From Nectonema munidae (Eukaryota > Nematomorpha > Nectonematoida > Nectonematidae), in NCBI GenBank assembly GCA_030549495.1, contig JAUIRK010000235.1:186001-250000 (forward strand): DNA of 64,000 nucleotides. Reading direction: 5' to 3'. Positions 34,001 to 43,102 of this stretch are shown piece by piece. Both the position numbers and the translations under genes were made by a program. The number at the start of each line of letters is the position of its first letter. Position 1 is the first letter of the stretch. The notes beneath the pieces are model-generated. The model was not told the DNA's origin, searched no databases, and saw only the letters and a program-made list of their open reading frames with translations.

Positions 34001-37000
34001 CAATTCAAAAACTTTCATTTTTTTAAAAAAAAAGATTAATTAAACATGGTTTTGAAATGATACTGACTAATAAAGTAAACAAATATTTAATTAAATAGAA
34101 CAGTAAACCAACTATCTAATCAAACTAGCTGACAAAGTAATTTTATTTGTTCTAGATATATTGACTAATTAAATCCCCAATTAACCAACTATCAAACGAA
34201 AGATATAAATTATTATTCATATTATGAATTGTTTATAAATCTGATTTCATTTATAATAGTAACAATAGTAAATAATTTGTAATAGTTTAGAGAGTCAAGT
34301 AACAGCGCTTTATAACAAAGTACATCAGCTTATCTCGTGGAACCCCTAGCGATACTCTGAAGAACGCTAGGATTCCGTCAAATCCCGGTTGAAAAACGCT
34401 GTTTAAACACTTGAATTTCTTCCAGATTAGGTCATTATCAATTCGAAAGCTTTATGTAACAAATCTTTTAAAATTGTGGGGGAATTGAAATCGAATCTTG
34501 AAAGATTTAAAGAGAACGTTTTTTGGTTAAGAAAGTGTACAAAGGATTCTGGCGGATGATTTCCTTCCTATTGTGAAGTGTGTGAAAATAATTTAAGAAA
34601 TGTAATCTTTGAGTTTTACTATGAAAGATGTGTTGGATTCATGTAAGAATATCACATTTGGAGATGATACATGTATGGTATACCAAACTACATTGAAAAA
34701 AGAATTTATAAAAACAAATGATATCCATATAAAAAATAAAAGTCTATATCTATACGCATAAATATGCATTTTCCATCCTGGCGGTATATATACTATTTTT
34801 AGTGCTGTTTTGTCTTTTTAATTCTATATTACCTTTCTGCAGTTCCTTCATCTTGACAGTCTATTTCGTCCTTAAAAATACAAAACAGTATTACAATAAA
34901 TAGAATTGCAAAAGGACGTTTAAAACGTTATATATGTTCTCTTGCAAGACTCACAAACAAAAATGTGTGCGGTTCACTGAACTATATTTTAAGATCGCAC
35001 ATTTTCAAAGCAAAATAATTTCACATATTTAGTCGTCTATTAAAAAAATAATAAATGGGAAAAGTGGTTTTATAAATGCGAAAATTTTTAAGAAATTCAC
35101 TTTTTTCGGTTCTCTCAATAGCGATCTATAACTCAACTTTTGTTCATCCTCATTTATAACATTGAATAAAAAGATGCTCGTTTGTATCGCTTTTTGATTA
35201 TGTTCTCATTTTACAAATAATGATTGCAAAGGTTCTTTACCAAAAAATGGCTCAAAATGGGTTTCGCGTGTTCTCTCAAAAATTTCAAAAGTACGCACCA
35301 ACATATGGTGGTTCCTACCTCTATCCCGTTGGCTTTACAAATGTTATCGCTGAAAAAGGTCCCCGAAATCGCAAAAAATTCATCCTCGCATGCCACTACG
35401 ACACCTTAAATATGGAGAGCTTCGTTGGAGCTGTTGACTCCGCTGTTCCTTGTTCAATGATCACAACAATTTCTAAATTTCTCAGTGATTCGCTTCCAGA
35501 TCACAAAGTAAGGATTTGGGGTTTAGTTTTCTATTTGGAAACTGTATACTTCTTTTTTCAGATGAAATACGAGCTAATGACCGTCTTTTTTGATGGAGAA
35601 GAAGCATTCGATACCTGGAGCGAGTCTGACAGTTTATATGGCTCCAAATACCTCGCAAACTATATGAGTGAAAGAAACAAGATAAGGAATATCGTAAGTA
35701 TAGAATAACAGCCAATCAAATGCTAATTATTCACATAATGCGATGTCAATCTTATGAAATTGATGCATCGACTGAAGAGCTAGGGCGACATTGAAGTGTA
35801 ATTTGTCAAAAATATGGATAAATGTGCACATTACTTATATGCACTCAGTGTCGTATAAAATTTTTCAGCCATCACTGAGAAATAAATATTTTGAGAAAAC
35901 ATCAGATCTTTCAGCATTATTAAATGTTTTCGAAGTAAGTTTGGTTATACCGCATTCCTTTAGATCTTATTATTGCATCCATAAGAACAAAACTCAATTT
36001 TGTCACTGAAAATATCTTTTTAATTTTAATCCTATTCAATAATTTTCCTCTATTACTTGTCTTATAAATAAAGAATTCTAGATTTCTAGATTTTTTTATG
36101 AATAAAGTTCTATGGGAGAAAACTTTTGCACGGCCCTCTATTATATTATATATTTCAGTAACAAAACGTTTATAAGCAAAAGCCAAAAAACATCAAAAAT
36201 AAGATTTCATTGATAGTAAATCAAACCGACTAAATATCAAAGATTCTGCTTCACTTCCTCCCTTCAACTTATTTTGATTTGTTATCTAGGAATTCAAAGT
36301 TAAGTTTTTTTATCATTATTATCGAAGTGCCAGAAAAGAATAAAAACTTTATATTCAAGTACTCTTGCTTCTTCTTCTCCAAATTTTACACACTGTTCAA
36401 AGGGTTTGTCAAGTTGGTGAGTGTTAGAAAAAAAGCTTTGCAAAACACTTTAATTCATTCTAGAAATCTTTGGAGTTAAGAAATTTAAAAGTAAATATCA
36501 TCAATAGACTTTTTCTTTATGATTCAGAAACTTCTAAAGCTGATTTATCATTTGCTGAACGTGATAATCTTATTATACCGAAAGGTCAAAATCCTATCGA
36601 CAAAGATTCTAATTAGCTCTTCTCTTGCCATATTATTATGCATATTATTAAAAATAGATGCTGCTATTAATGTTTTTACTGGATTCAAATCCAGAAAAAA
36701 AGCTTTTGACTGAATCCCTGATGATAAGCCATTATCATACAGGGGTATTGGCTCTAAGCGGCTTTGAAGTAACTCGATTCCACTGTATTTAAATGACAAG
36801 TCGGAATATCTTCCACAAATCATATCAGCGTATTAATATGATTGGCATATGATAATTACTGACATGTATATGCGAAAATGAAAACGCCTATCAATAATAT
36901 TAATAAATGATTTGTTAAGCAGAGCCTGGCACTTCCTATATAATTTTATCAAGGCGACCTTAAGTGAAAACCAGTAAGAAATCCAGGTAGACAGAGAGCG

Positions 37001-40000
37001 TTCACTCGCCTCCTCCCCTGATCCAATTTCTACCGCATCCCACCTCCTCCTCACCTTTCATAAAATTTAAAATGGTGTATTGATATGTTCTCACAGTGTG
37101 CCCCTTGACACATTCGGGGATTAAGAGGGCCGGTTCAGAGTTCAATCAAATCTAAGTTGATTGAACTGAAAGAACAGTTGCAATTCAGACCCGTCTTTTC
37201 ACAAAATATGTTGTTGAAAATTGAATCAAAATGCTTATTGCTATTTAACTGAGTAGTGAGTTTCCACCATTTTTAGAATGACAGCTTAAGAAATTTTTTA
37301 GTCCATTTTTTCTTTCATTTGAAAGAGAATCCTTTTTTTTATTTTGAAAAGAATTCTTTCGGTAAAAATGACGAGATTATTAAAAAGTCTCTATAATTAA
37401 GATCTGATAAATTAATAATTGGTAATTGTAATTAATAATTATTTAGTCTTAATTTTAAGATTATTATTCTAAATCTTTAAATGTTAACTAACAATTTTAG
37501 AAATAGGCTTAAAACGCTCTATAATAAGTATACACGTCTTTGATTGTGGGTTGGGTAGATGTATGTATTAAGATGGGATGTAGTTGAAAAATTCAGAAAT
37601 TAATAATAAAACCTTTTTTTTACCAAAACGGACAATTGTGACAACCTACCGAATATGTCAGTGGCTATGTCGATAGTCCTAAAAAATCATTCCAAAATTA
37701 TTCTATTGTTATGGGTAATCATGAGTAATCTTTGGCTGATGCGGACGAGAGCTTGGTGCAGAAACAAATGATGAAGATGGTAGGAAGTCCACCATATCTG
37801 TATTTTCTTAATCCTCTGTGAATGGGGTTCTCTTAAAAAATCTTTTATTTGTTATTAAAATAAAAAGTTTTCGTGTACCAAAATTTTTGTGTCATATCTT
37901 ATTATTATAAAAAAACGCCATTATTTTATTCAAACTTTGGGTTAGTTGTCAGGATTTTGATATATTTAAATTTTCAATATTCCTAAGAAAATATATGTAT
38001 TTATTAATTGTTAGTTGATATAAACACAATATCGTATACTTTTTATGAATATGAAAATTAACCAATAAGAACAAGAGACACTTAAAAAGTAAATTTTATT
38101 ATTAAAAATAATTGGATTTGTGGTTGTAATGCAGGTCGGATTCCTCCACTAGAACCCAGATTTGGTCTCCCATCATTTTTTCATTACAGTAGCCCTGGTA
38201 TCTCTGCTCTATCTTTTTCATATCCTGATGGAATGTTTCGCCTTGTTCTTCTGAATAAGCGCTCATATTTTCCTTGAATCGGACGAAGTAAGCATCCCGC
38301 ATGTGAAGTTTTAGCGACATTTTGCATCTCACACCACCGAATGCCTTTATCAAATTCTGTACTAGTTGGTAGTTTTCAGCTCTGTAGTTTCCTAAGAAAC
38401 CCTCATTAACCGTCTTGAAACAGTCCCATGCTGTTTCCTCAATTTTACAGAGTTTGTCGAAGAACTCAGTAGAAAGAATCTTCTTTATCTGAGGTTCAAC
38501 AAAAATTCCAGTGTTGATTTTAGCTTCAAATAACTTGGAGAAATACTCAATAAGGTACTTGAAAGCGACTATTTTCTGGTCAAGAGCTTTCACGAACTGC
38601 TTCATTAACCCCGATTTAATGTGGGATAGCGGTATGAGCACTAACTTGGAATAGACTAGTGGCTTCAACATGACGTTTCGGATCCCAACTATGAAATCTG
38701 TTCACTGTTCTCAGTTCCTTCTTCTGTAATGATCAGATGTGGCTCTACTCTATCACAAAAGCAGAGAAAGCCTCCTTGGAGTCGAAGCAGCGACCATTTT
38801 AAATCTCCAATGATTTCCCAATAGTACTGGTTGTATTGCAGGGCTTCTAATAAAACTTTCACACTGTAGTAATATTCCTTTATAGGCAGGCAGAATGGGC
38901 TAAGGGTAGCGTCGGATACTTGATTCCATTGTGGAGAAGTACAGCCTTCAAACTTGTCACTTGCACATCCTTGACCAACTTCCACTGCTGCATTGTGAAG
39001 ATAAACAGCTCGGCACTGGATTTGGTTAGACCCATATCTCTGATTAAGGCATTGATTTCTTTCTGGTTTGTGAAGTGACGAGCTTTTTCTGATATATTAG
39101 GTAGGTAATGATCAAAGCCTTCAGCATCCGTCTCCTCTTTCGTTATCAGAATAGTGGCGTTGACTTCATCTTGAGCAGGTGGCACTGGCGTGGGATATTT
39201 AGAGCAGTGAGGAATAGGAGCAATATATGACGGTAGATCTGAATAATACTCATCACTTGCATTCTTTTCTCCACGCCGATTGCTGATATCCTAGATGCAA
39301 AAATAGCCGTTTGTGGAGTGATCTGTTGTCTCTTGCTAGGTACGTGAATTGAAAAATTTGAGTGATCTTTTCTCACTTTGCCACCATCCACCCAACATCT
39401 TGCAGTACTCACAGTGGGAATGAGGAGCCTATAGATTATCCTGATCTCCAACTGGCATCTCAAATTATTTCTGTTAGGCTTCACAAAGCTTCAAAGACCT
39501 TGGCCAAGAAAATGTTTGCCTCACTTCTTTATATACTCGTCGCATATGAAAGAAAATGAATCAGGATGGTGCCAGCAGTCTCTTGAAGCCGTTTTGAAAA
39601 TATAGAAGTAGATTTAGTCAGAAAATATAGATCACAGAAATATAGATGAAAGTATAAACAAAATATATTAAATGACCATATATATGTATAAGATTCGCAG
39701 GGCAGTTCGGTCTTTGAAAACACGTAAAAAAACTTAGTTAAATTCAAAAATTTGAAATGGTAGAATTTTTGTAAACAGACTAGAATTTTTACAAACCATC
39801 CTAAATCCTTAAAAACACTTTTTAATTTATTTGGGACACACACAATACAAAAAATTATAACAACTAAGGACAGAATTTTTTTTGTTTCATGGTGTTGCCA
39901 GTTAAAATTGATCAAAATTGGCACAGTTATCATCGGATAAAAAAATTCTTCAAACGAATCGTTATTCACAGTTTCATCATAAGGAAAATCCAGTCATGAG

Positions 40001-42725
40001 ATTCGGCTTCATCTTCAGTCTCATAGATCAGATCAAACTCTGTGTCATCCATTGCATTAGAGATACCTCACTTGTTAAACTACTACAACTACGTTACCCC
40101 ATTACTTTAACACAAACTCGCACAAAATGAAAAAATTAAGATTTGGAGAAAGAAATCTTAATTTGCCAATAACTTAATCGCATCTACATAAAGAGAGACG
40201 AGAATCAAACATACTCAATCATTCTATCCTTCCAATAAATATCCAATCTAGTCTGCCAAGGTAAAAAAAGCTGAGATGCCTTCCCATATTGCAATAAAAT
40301 CGTATTCTTCATTTACTTAAATAATAATTATTGCATTTATCGAGTGTTCCTTTTTGTAATAAATTTTTTAAATTTTATCATTTTTGCTTTAAAATTTTGG
40401 GTGTATCTGAAGTGAAAATCGTATATCCAAGTCCAACTTTGAGAATTTAAGCTTTTGAGATAAATATGTAGTAATTACGAAAACACACAATTAAAATAAA
40501 TATGTAGTTCTAATTATTATTAAGGAAAGAAAAATTAAAAATGAAAATAAAAATTATACTGAAATTTTAAATATATTTAGCTCATTTGCTGTAAAAAAAG
40601 ATGTTACATGTCTTACACAGAGATTCAAAATGTAAAGAGTTTGGAATGTAGTATGCGAAACTCCTTTCCTCCTATCAAATGATCGCTTTCATTCAAATGG
40701 AATGTACTTCATGTTTTAGGAAGTCTTTATGCTCTTGGATTTGATTGGCACACAAGGTACCCACTTTAAAAAGTATGCGGAAGCAACGAGTGATCTTTTT
40801 ACGAAGCTCAACCAAATTGGTAGATTTATTTCTTAATTTTTATTATTTTTAGATTTTTTGGGAATTCCATTTTGTTAGTTTTGTTTTTTTTATATATTTT
40901 TCAAATTAATCATTTGTAATATGCTATGTGTTTGCCTTAATAAAAAATAATGGAGGGTAGTGTTGTTCATAATTTTTGAGTGACAAATAAAAGGCCGGCA
41001 TTGAACCAAATCGCCTTATGACTCGTCCGTCAAAACGATCATAGTGGTAAATCGACCAATTACTGTATATTATTTTTAAAATAGGATAAGGCATACATGA
41101 AGTTTAAAAGAGTACAACTTGGATCTGTTTTCTTATTAGAGCCTAAAAATACCTATACAAGCGATACTTATAAGTGAAAAAAACTTACTGTTCTTAAAGT
41201 CAGTCCGTTAGCATGAAACAACCTTCGGCTTCAGGACGACCGATACGAAAGGCCGCTTAAAACAACTTTTTAAAAAAAAGCACTTTTTTCAGAAATTGCT
41301 GGGGTTTTTTAAGTGATTATTGTTAAAAAAAACTGTTTTGATTTGGAATTATAGAACAGTGGCGTAGCGAGAGGGTGGTGGCATGAGTAAAAATATATTT
41401 TATATAATTAGTATGCTAGAGAATTGTATATAGTGAAAAGCGTTTAAAATGAATTTTTGGCGCCTTTTTTTTTAATTCGTAATGACGGAAATTTGCTATA
41501 TCCGAACCAAGGTAAAATAAAAAAGTATGGATACGTGAAAATTTCATTCAATAAAATAAGCACATTCGAGCCCTTTTTGTAAAAAGCAGCAATTTAACTT
41601 TGTTTCTCTTTATTCTAGTGATGTTTCATTTTTAATCGTACAAGCATGCATTTAGTTTTGTTGGTAAAACTCCAATTTTAGTGATTTCTTTCTCCCCACA
41701 TCCATTTAAGCCATATTCATCGTTCTCAGAAACATTATCGCCTTTAAAATTGCAAAAATGAAGATTTTTAAAATGAGAAGTCAAATGATATTTAATCAGA
41801 CATGGCAATGACTTAAAAATTGGCGCTTTTATTAACTATATCGCTTCTTCCTTTTACATCATCATCATCATTAATCTCATCAGAATCATCATGAGCCTAC
41901 CAATCAATATTTGAAACATGGGCGTTTTTAAAAATAAATCTGAAAAGCAATTCTTAATTCTTTCTTCACTTCCAAAAAACCAAGCTGATTTCAAAAATCA
42001 TATTTAAATCTTCGATATTTTCTTCCACTTGATAAAAGTTTTTATAACTCAGTAGAGGGATTTTATTTTTTTAGTCAAAAAAAAAGTAGTTTAGCACCGA
42101 CTTCGCCTTATCAATTGTTTTTTATTATGATACCAATAAAATATAATTGAGGGAAAATGCATTTCAAATTTAAAGATCTAGAAGTAATGAAAGACTTTTT
42201 CTTTGCAGAAACGCATCTTCATAAAATGGGACTCTTGAAGAATCATCGAAATGGACAATATTTCGGTGACGAAATGCTTCAAAGTATCGGGATTGAAGAT
42301 GATCACATTCCTTTTCAAAGAAGAGGTAAGCTTGAGTTGTAATATCTTGCGATCAACATATGTTGTATGCCAAAAAAAAAGAATTTTCTGACAAAGCTGT
42401 ATAATAAAATTAAGGAAGCTAAGCATTTTTTCCATTAGATCTATGCTGTCTGTTTAATGCAAGTTGTATTGATTTAAATTTTATTAATTAATTTATTATA
42501 TATTTTTTTCTAATAGAACTGATCTTTGAAAGTTTCATATTTTAGTTCACATGTTTATATATGCGCTATTTTTATTTAGGCGTAAAGATTTTGCACTTGA
42601 TTACAACTCCATTTCCTCAATGCTGGCACAAACTTTGCGATAATGAGCAATCTCTCGACATACCCACCATTGAAAATTTGATGAAAATATTTGCAGTCTT
42701 TCTCATCGACTCTTTGTCCAATTAA
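27964..42725 (+). CDS. QPCT: glutaminyl-peptide cyclotransferase (QC), 7-exon gene
   Basis: This zinc enzyme of the secretory pathway converts N-terminal glutamine (or glutamate) of peptides to pyroglutamate. Exons: 27964-28044, 32849-32956, 35232-35507, 35562-35693, 40720-40819, 42209-42325 and 42580-42725. Phases agree at every junction and total 960 nt, giving 319 residues against 361 in human QPCT. Residues 1-27 are hydrophobic (MSLNTFRLLFLTFVLLTF), a signal peptide or anchor. Hallmarks are LACHYD at 115-120, VGAVDSAVP with zinc ligand D132, FFDGEEAF with general base E168 and zinc ligand E169, LLDLIG with D206, EDDHIPF with D263/D264, and PFPQCWH with W287 and zinc ligand H288. All catalytic residues are therefore present. 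An AATAAA follows the TAA by two bases. The introns hold transposon relics, one in antisense. The core exons are firm; exon 1 rests on phase and hydrophobicity only. Confidence 0.85.
28140..28640 (+). repeat. dispersed repeat family X, copy in QC intron 1
   Basis: The left end has ~15-bp units ('atttggccgaaggaa', 'ggacatttggcggaa', 'tggacattttacc'). The right end (28565-28640) has the inverse units ('aaatgtccattcggct', 'aaatgtccgctggc', 'aaatgtttgtcggcc'), so the ends form inverted minisatellites. In between, a ~120-130-bp segment is duplicated in tandem ('cataacacatttggca' at about 28255 and 28380). Confidence 0.6.
28641..30149. other. QC intron 1, AT-rich; nothing recognised
   Basis: No exon or repeat end is supported. 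A hydrophobic frame near 29240-29470 has no donor or homology that I recognise. Confidence 0.4.
30150..30337 (+). repeat. dispersed repeat D, copy 2, left part
   Basis: It matches 6634-6684 plus 10773-10910 without interruption and so preserves the pre-insertion state of the hAT site (ATGCATGTAGTATGCATG). At 30338 it is itself interrupted by a fold-back element and resumes at 30988. Confidence 0.7.
30338..30987. mobile_element. fold-back element, ~650 bp, with expanded tandem units in both arms
   Basis: The left arm (30343-30610) holds about 13 units of 'caattctattttgtcttttt'-type sequence. The right arm (30825-30975) holds about eight units of the reverse complement ('aaaaagacaaaatagaattg'). 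The outer ends are 'accatttttaa' and 'taaaaatggt'. The core (30610-30820) resembles the core at 61500-61740. It is inserted into dispersed repeat D, which is uninterrupted here in copy 1 (10.9 kb). Confidence 0.75.
30988..31060 (+). repeat. dispersed repeat D, copy 2, right part
   Basis: The CTAAC/CTAATAC-rich stretch ('taacaataagcctaacgtaa', then 'ctaatacgaatatgattgct') aligns with 10918-10980 of copy 1. Confidence 0.6.
31140..31800 (-). mobile_element. LINE 3' fragment (RT C-terminus)
   Basis: On the minus strand, RLEALDLLL is followed by LTQNTYITQRLLIDEWNSLS and NIFKNNLRELWNTK. These match the 'RL..L.lpsL' and '.fsqRvv..WNsLPe.vv.a.s...Fk..ld..W' segments at the end of CR1/L2-like reverse transcriptases. 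The minus-strand 3' UTR runs toward an 'aataaagtagttgttg' near 31155. It lies antisense in QC intron 1. Confidence 0.55.
31801..32848. other. QC intron 1, remaining part
   Basis: AT-rich, with no supported feature other than the branch and acceptor region of exon 2. Confidence 0.4.
32849..32956 (+). CDS. QPCT: QC exon 2
   Basis: A pyrimidine-rich acceptor ending CTACATAG opens NLKYAKNVDMREFQETLKQI, followed by MIPRVPSTYGSSVVQN and a GTAAGT donor. It aligns with human 'LRQIAEG...MWQNDLQPLL' and 'IERYPGSPGSYAARQ' at the start of the mature enzyme. Confidence 0.8.
33851..34401. mobile_element. hAT-like MITE, 551 bp, in QC intron 2
   Basis: The left end CAGCATTTTCAACC with GGCGGAACCCC and the reverse complement of the right end CAGCGTTTTTCAACCGGG with GGGGTTCC have the typical 'CAG.GTT.TCAACC..GG...GGAACCCC' pattern of non-autonomous hAT elements. 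A TTTAAA is shared by the flanks, but no clean 8-bp duplication is visible. Confidence 0.6.
34787..34935. mobile_element. minimal fold-back family copy, ~150 bp
   Basis: The left end 'tactatttttagtgctgttttgtc' and the right end 'aatagaattgcaaaaggacg' flank a very short core. It is the shortest member of the family in the window. Confidence 0.5.
35232..35507 (+). CDS. QPCT: QC exon 3
   Basis: It encodes VLYQKMAQNGFRVFSQKFQ through FILACHYDTLNMESFVGAVD and ends LSDSLPDHK before a GTAAGG donor. It carries the zinc-ligand aspartate of VGAVDSAVP. The acceptor (TGATTGCAAAG) has a weak pyrimidine tract but gives the correct spacing and phase. Confidence 0.85.
35562..35693 (+). CDS. QPCT: QC exon 4
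   Basis: A TTCTTTTTTCAG acceptor opens MKYELMTVFFDGEEAFDTWS, followed by ESDSLYGSKYLANYMSERNK. It contains both active-site glutamates. The preceding intron is only 54 nt, contains no in-frame stop and is a multiple of three. Confidence 0.88.
35869..35934 (+). other. exon-like 66-nt segment resembling QC exon 5
   Basis: It is bounded by a good acceptor (AAAATTTTTCAG) and a consensus donor (GTAAGT). It encodes PSLRNKYFEKTSDLSALLNV and FE. Aligned with exon 5 (FKKYAEATSDLFTKLNQIE), about 10 of 19 residues match (KY.E.TSDL..LN..E). It ends in phase 0, while exon 6 needs phase 1, so it cannot simply replace exon 5. It may be a dead duplicate or part of an unseen transcript. Confidence 0.4.
35935..38101. 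other. QC intron 4, left part
   Basis: Near 36755-36785, GTAACTCGATTCCACTG before a TA resembles the right terminal repeat of a pogo/Tigger-like element (reverse complement CAGTGGAATCGAGTTAC). No partner end was identified. The rest is AT-rich with nothing supported. Confidence 0.35.
38102..39290 (-). pseudogene. multicopy family B relic ('GDLK...EEQGE.FHQD' protein) in QC intron 4
   Basis: Three minus-strand frames, in order, match a many-copy uncharacterised protein family that I recall from arthropods and Hydra. They give EYYSDLPSYIAPIPHCSKY with NALIRDMGLTKSSAELFIF (39290-39010) and SLKAVLLHNGIKYPTLPLAH (about 38940-38880); then YYWEIIGDLKWSLLRLQGGF (about 38830-38770), equivalent to the family's 'W.i.GDLKvv.lLlGlQ.GytK.pCFLC'. 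The frame 38671-38102 gives IPLSHIKSGLMKQFVKALDQ and ENMSAYSEEQGETFHQDMKK with EQRYQGYCNEKMMGD, ending in a stop. At least two frame changes break it. It lies antisense inside the QC gene. These proteins spread like transposon genes, but the superfamily is not known to me. Confidence 0.7.
39291..40719. other. QC intron 4, right part
   Basis: The frame 39484-39300 on the minus strand may extend the family B relic, but I could not match it. The rest is AT-rich. Confidence 0.35.
40720..40819 (+). CDS. QPCT: QC exon 5
   Basis: After ATGTTTTAG it encodes EVFMLLDLIGTQGTHFKKYA and EATSDLFTKLNQI, then a GTAGAT donor in phase 1. It supplies the LLDLIG aspartate. The join NKIRNI-EVFMLLDL matches QPCTL-type 'RIQAIELFMLLDL'. 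Confidence 0.85.
40820..42208. other. QC intron 5
   Basis: CAGTGGCGTAGCGAGAGGG at 41348 resembles a hAT terminal repeat; no partner end is visible. Nothing else is supported. Confidence 0.35.
42209..42325 (+). CDS. QPCT: QC exon 6
   Basis: A TTTTTCTTTGCAG acceptor opens (E)THLHKMGLLKNHRNGQYF, followed by GIEDDHIPFQRRG and a GTAAGC donor. It carries the DDH active-site pair. Confidence 0.87.
42580..42725 (+). CDS. QPCT: QC exon 7 (terminal)
   Basis: After TTTTTATTTAG it encodes (G)VKILHLITTPFPQCWHKL, followed by CDNEQSLDIPTIENLMKI and AVFLIDSLSN, ending in TAA. It supplies the WH pair with the third zinc ligand. Confidence 0.87.
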
Positions 42726-42727
42726 AG

Positions 42728-42733
42728 AATAAA
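42728..42733 (+). terminator. poly(A) signal of QC gene
   Basis: AATAAA starts two bases after the TAA stop codon. Confidence 0.65.
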
Positions 42734-43060
42734 ACTATTTTTTTATCTTTCTCGTGATTTCATCTAATTTAGAATGGAATGTCTTTGATGCAACTTTTCC
42801 GTCTTACACGTTGAGAATTTCTTCAAAAGATAATGCTATTTTTCCTCGGGTGTTTAATTCCAGTTTATTTTAAATTCGCAAATTATCTTGGTGTTTTCAT
42901 GCATTTGGAATTAAGTAAAAACTCCTTTTTCTGAACATTATTTAAAGTGTAAGCTTATCTGAAATTCAAGTTCCAACTTGTGAATAAATTTTGTCTACAA
43001 GCAAAAAAGTACTTTCAAGAAGCAAGCTTTTTTATCCAACTTATAAGCTTCATTTAAATC

Positions 43061-43102
43061 ATGGGAAAATTAATCACAGTTGCTTTTTTCGTCTTCACAT
43101 TC
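43061..43102 (+). CDS. candidate first exon (signal peptide) of Cys-rich gene B
   Basis: ATG (ATC before it) is followed by MGKLITVAFFVFTF and a consensus donor GTAAGT in phase 0. The downstream + strand exon at 51272 opens in phase 0 with TLLSLVKEKKC. Joined, they would give a classical signal peptide and a ten-Cys protein of about 115 residues. The link is inferred from phase and character over 8.2 kb of repeat-filled intron; another gene could own this exon. Confidence 0.4.

Noticed and set aside
36276-36414. Possible exon (NSKLSFFIIIIEVPEKNKNF, donor GTGAGT) in QC intron 4
   Set aside because: The peptide matches nothing in QC, and the phase-0 joins of exons 4 and 5 are already correct without it.
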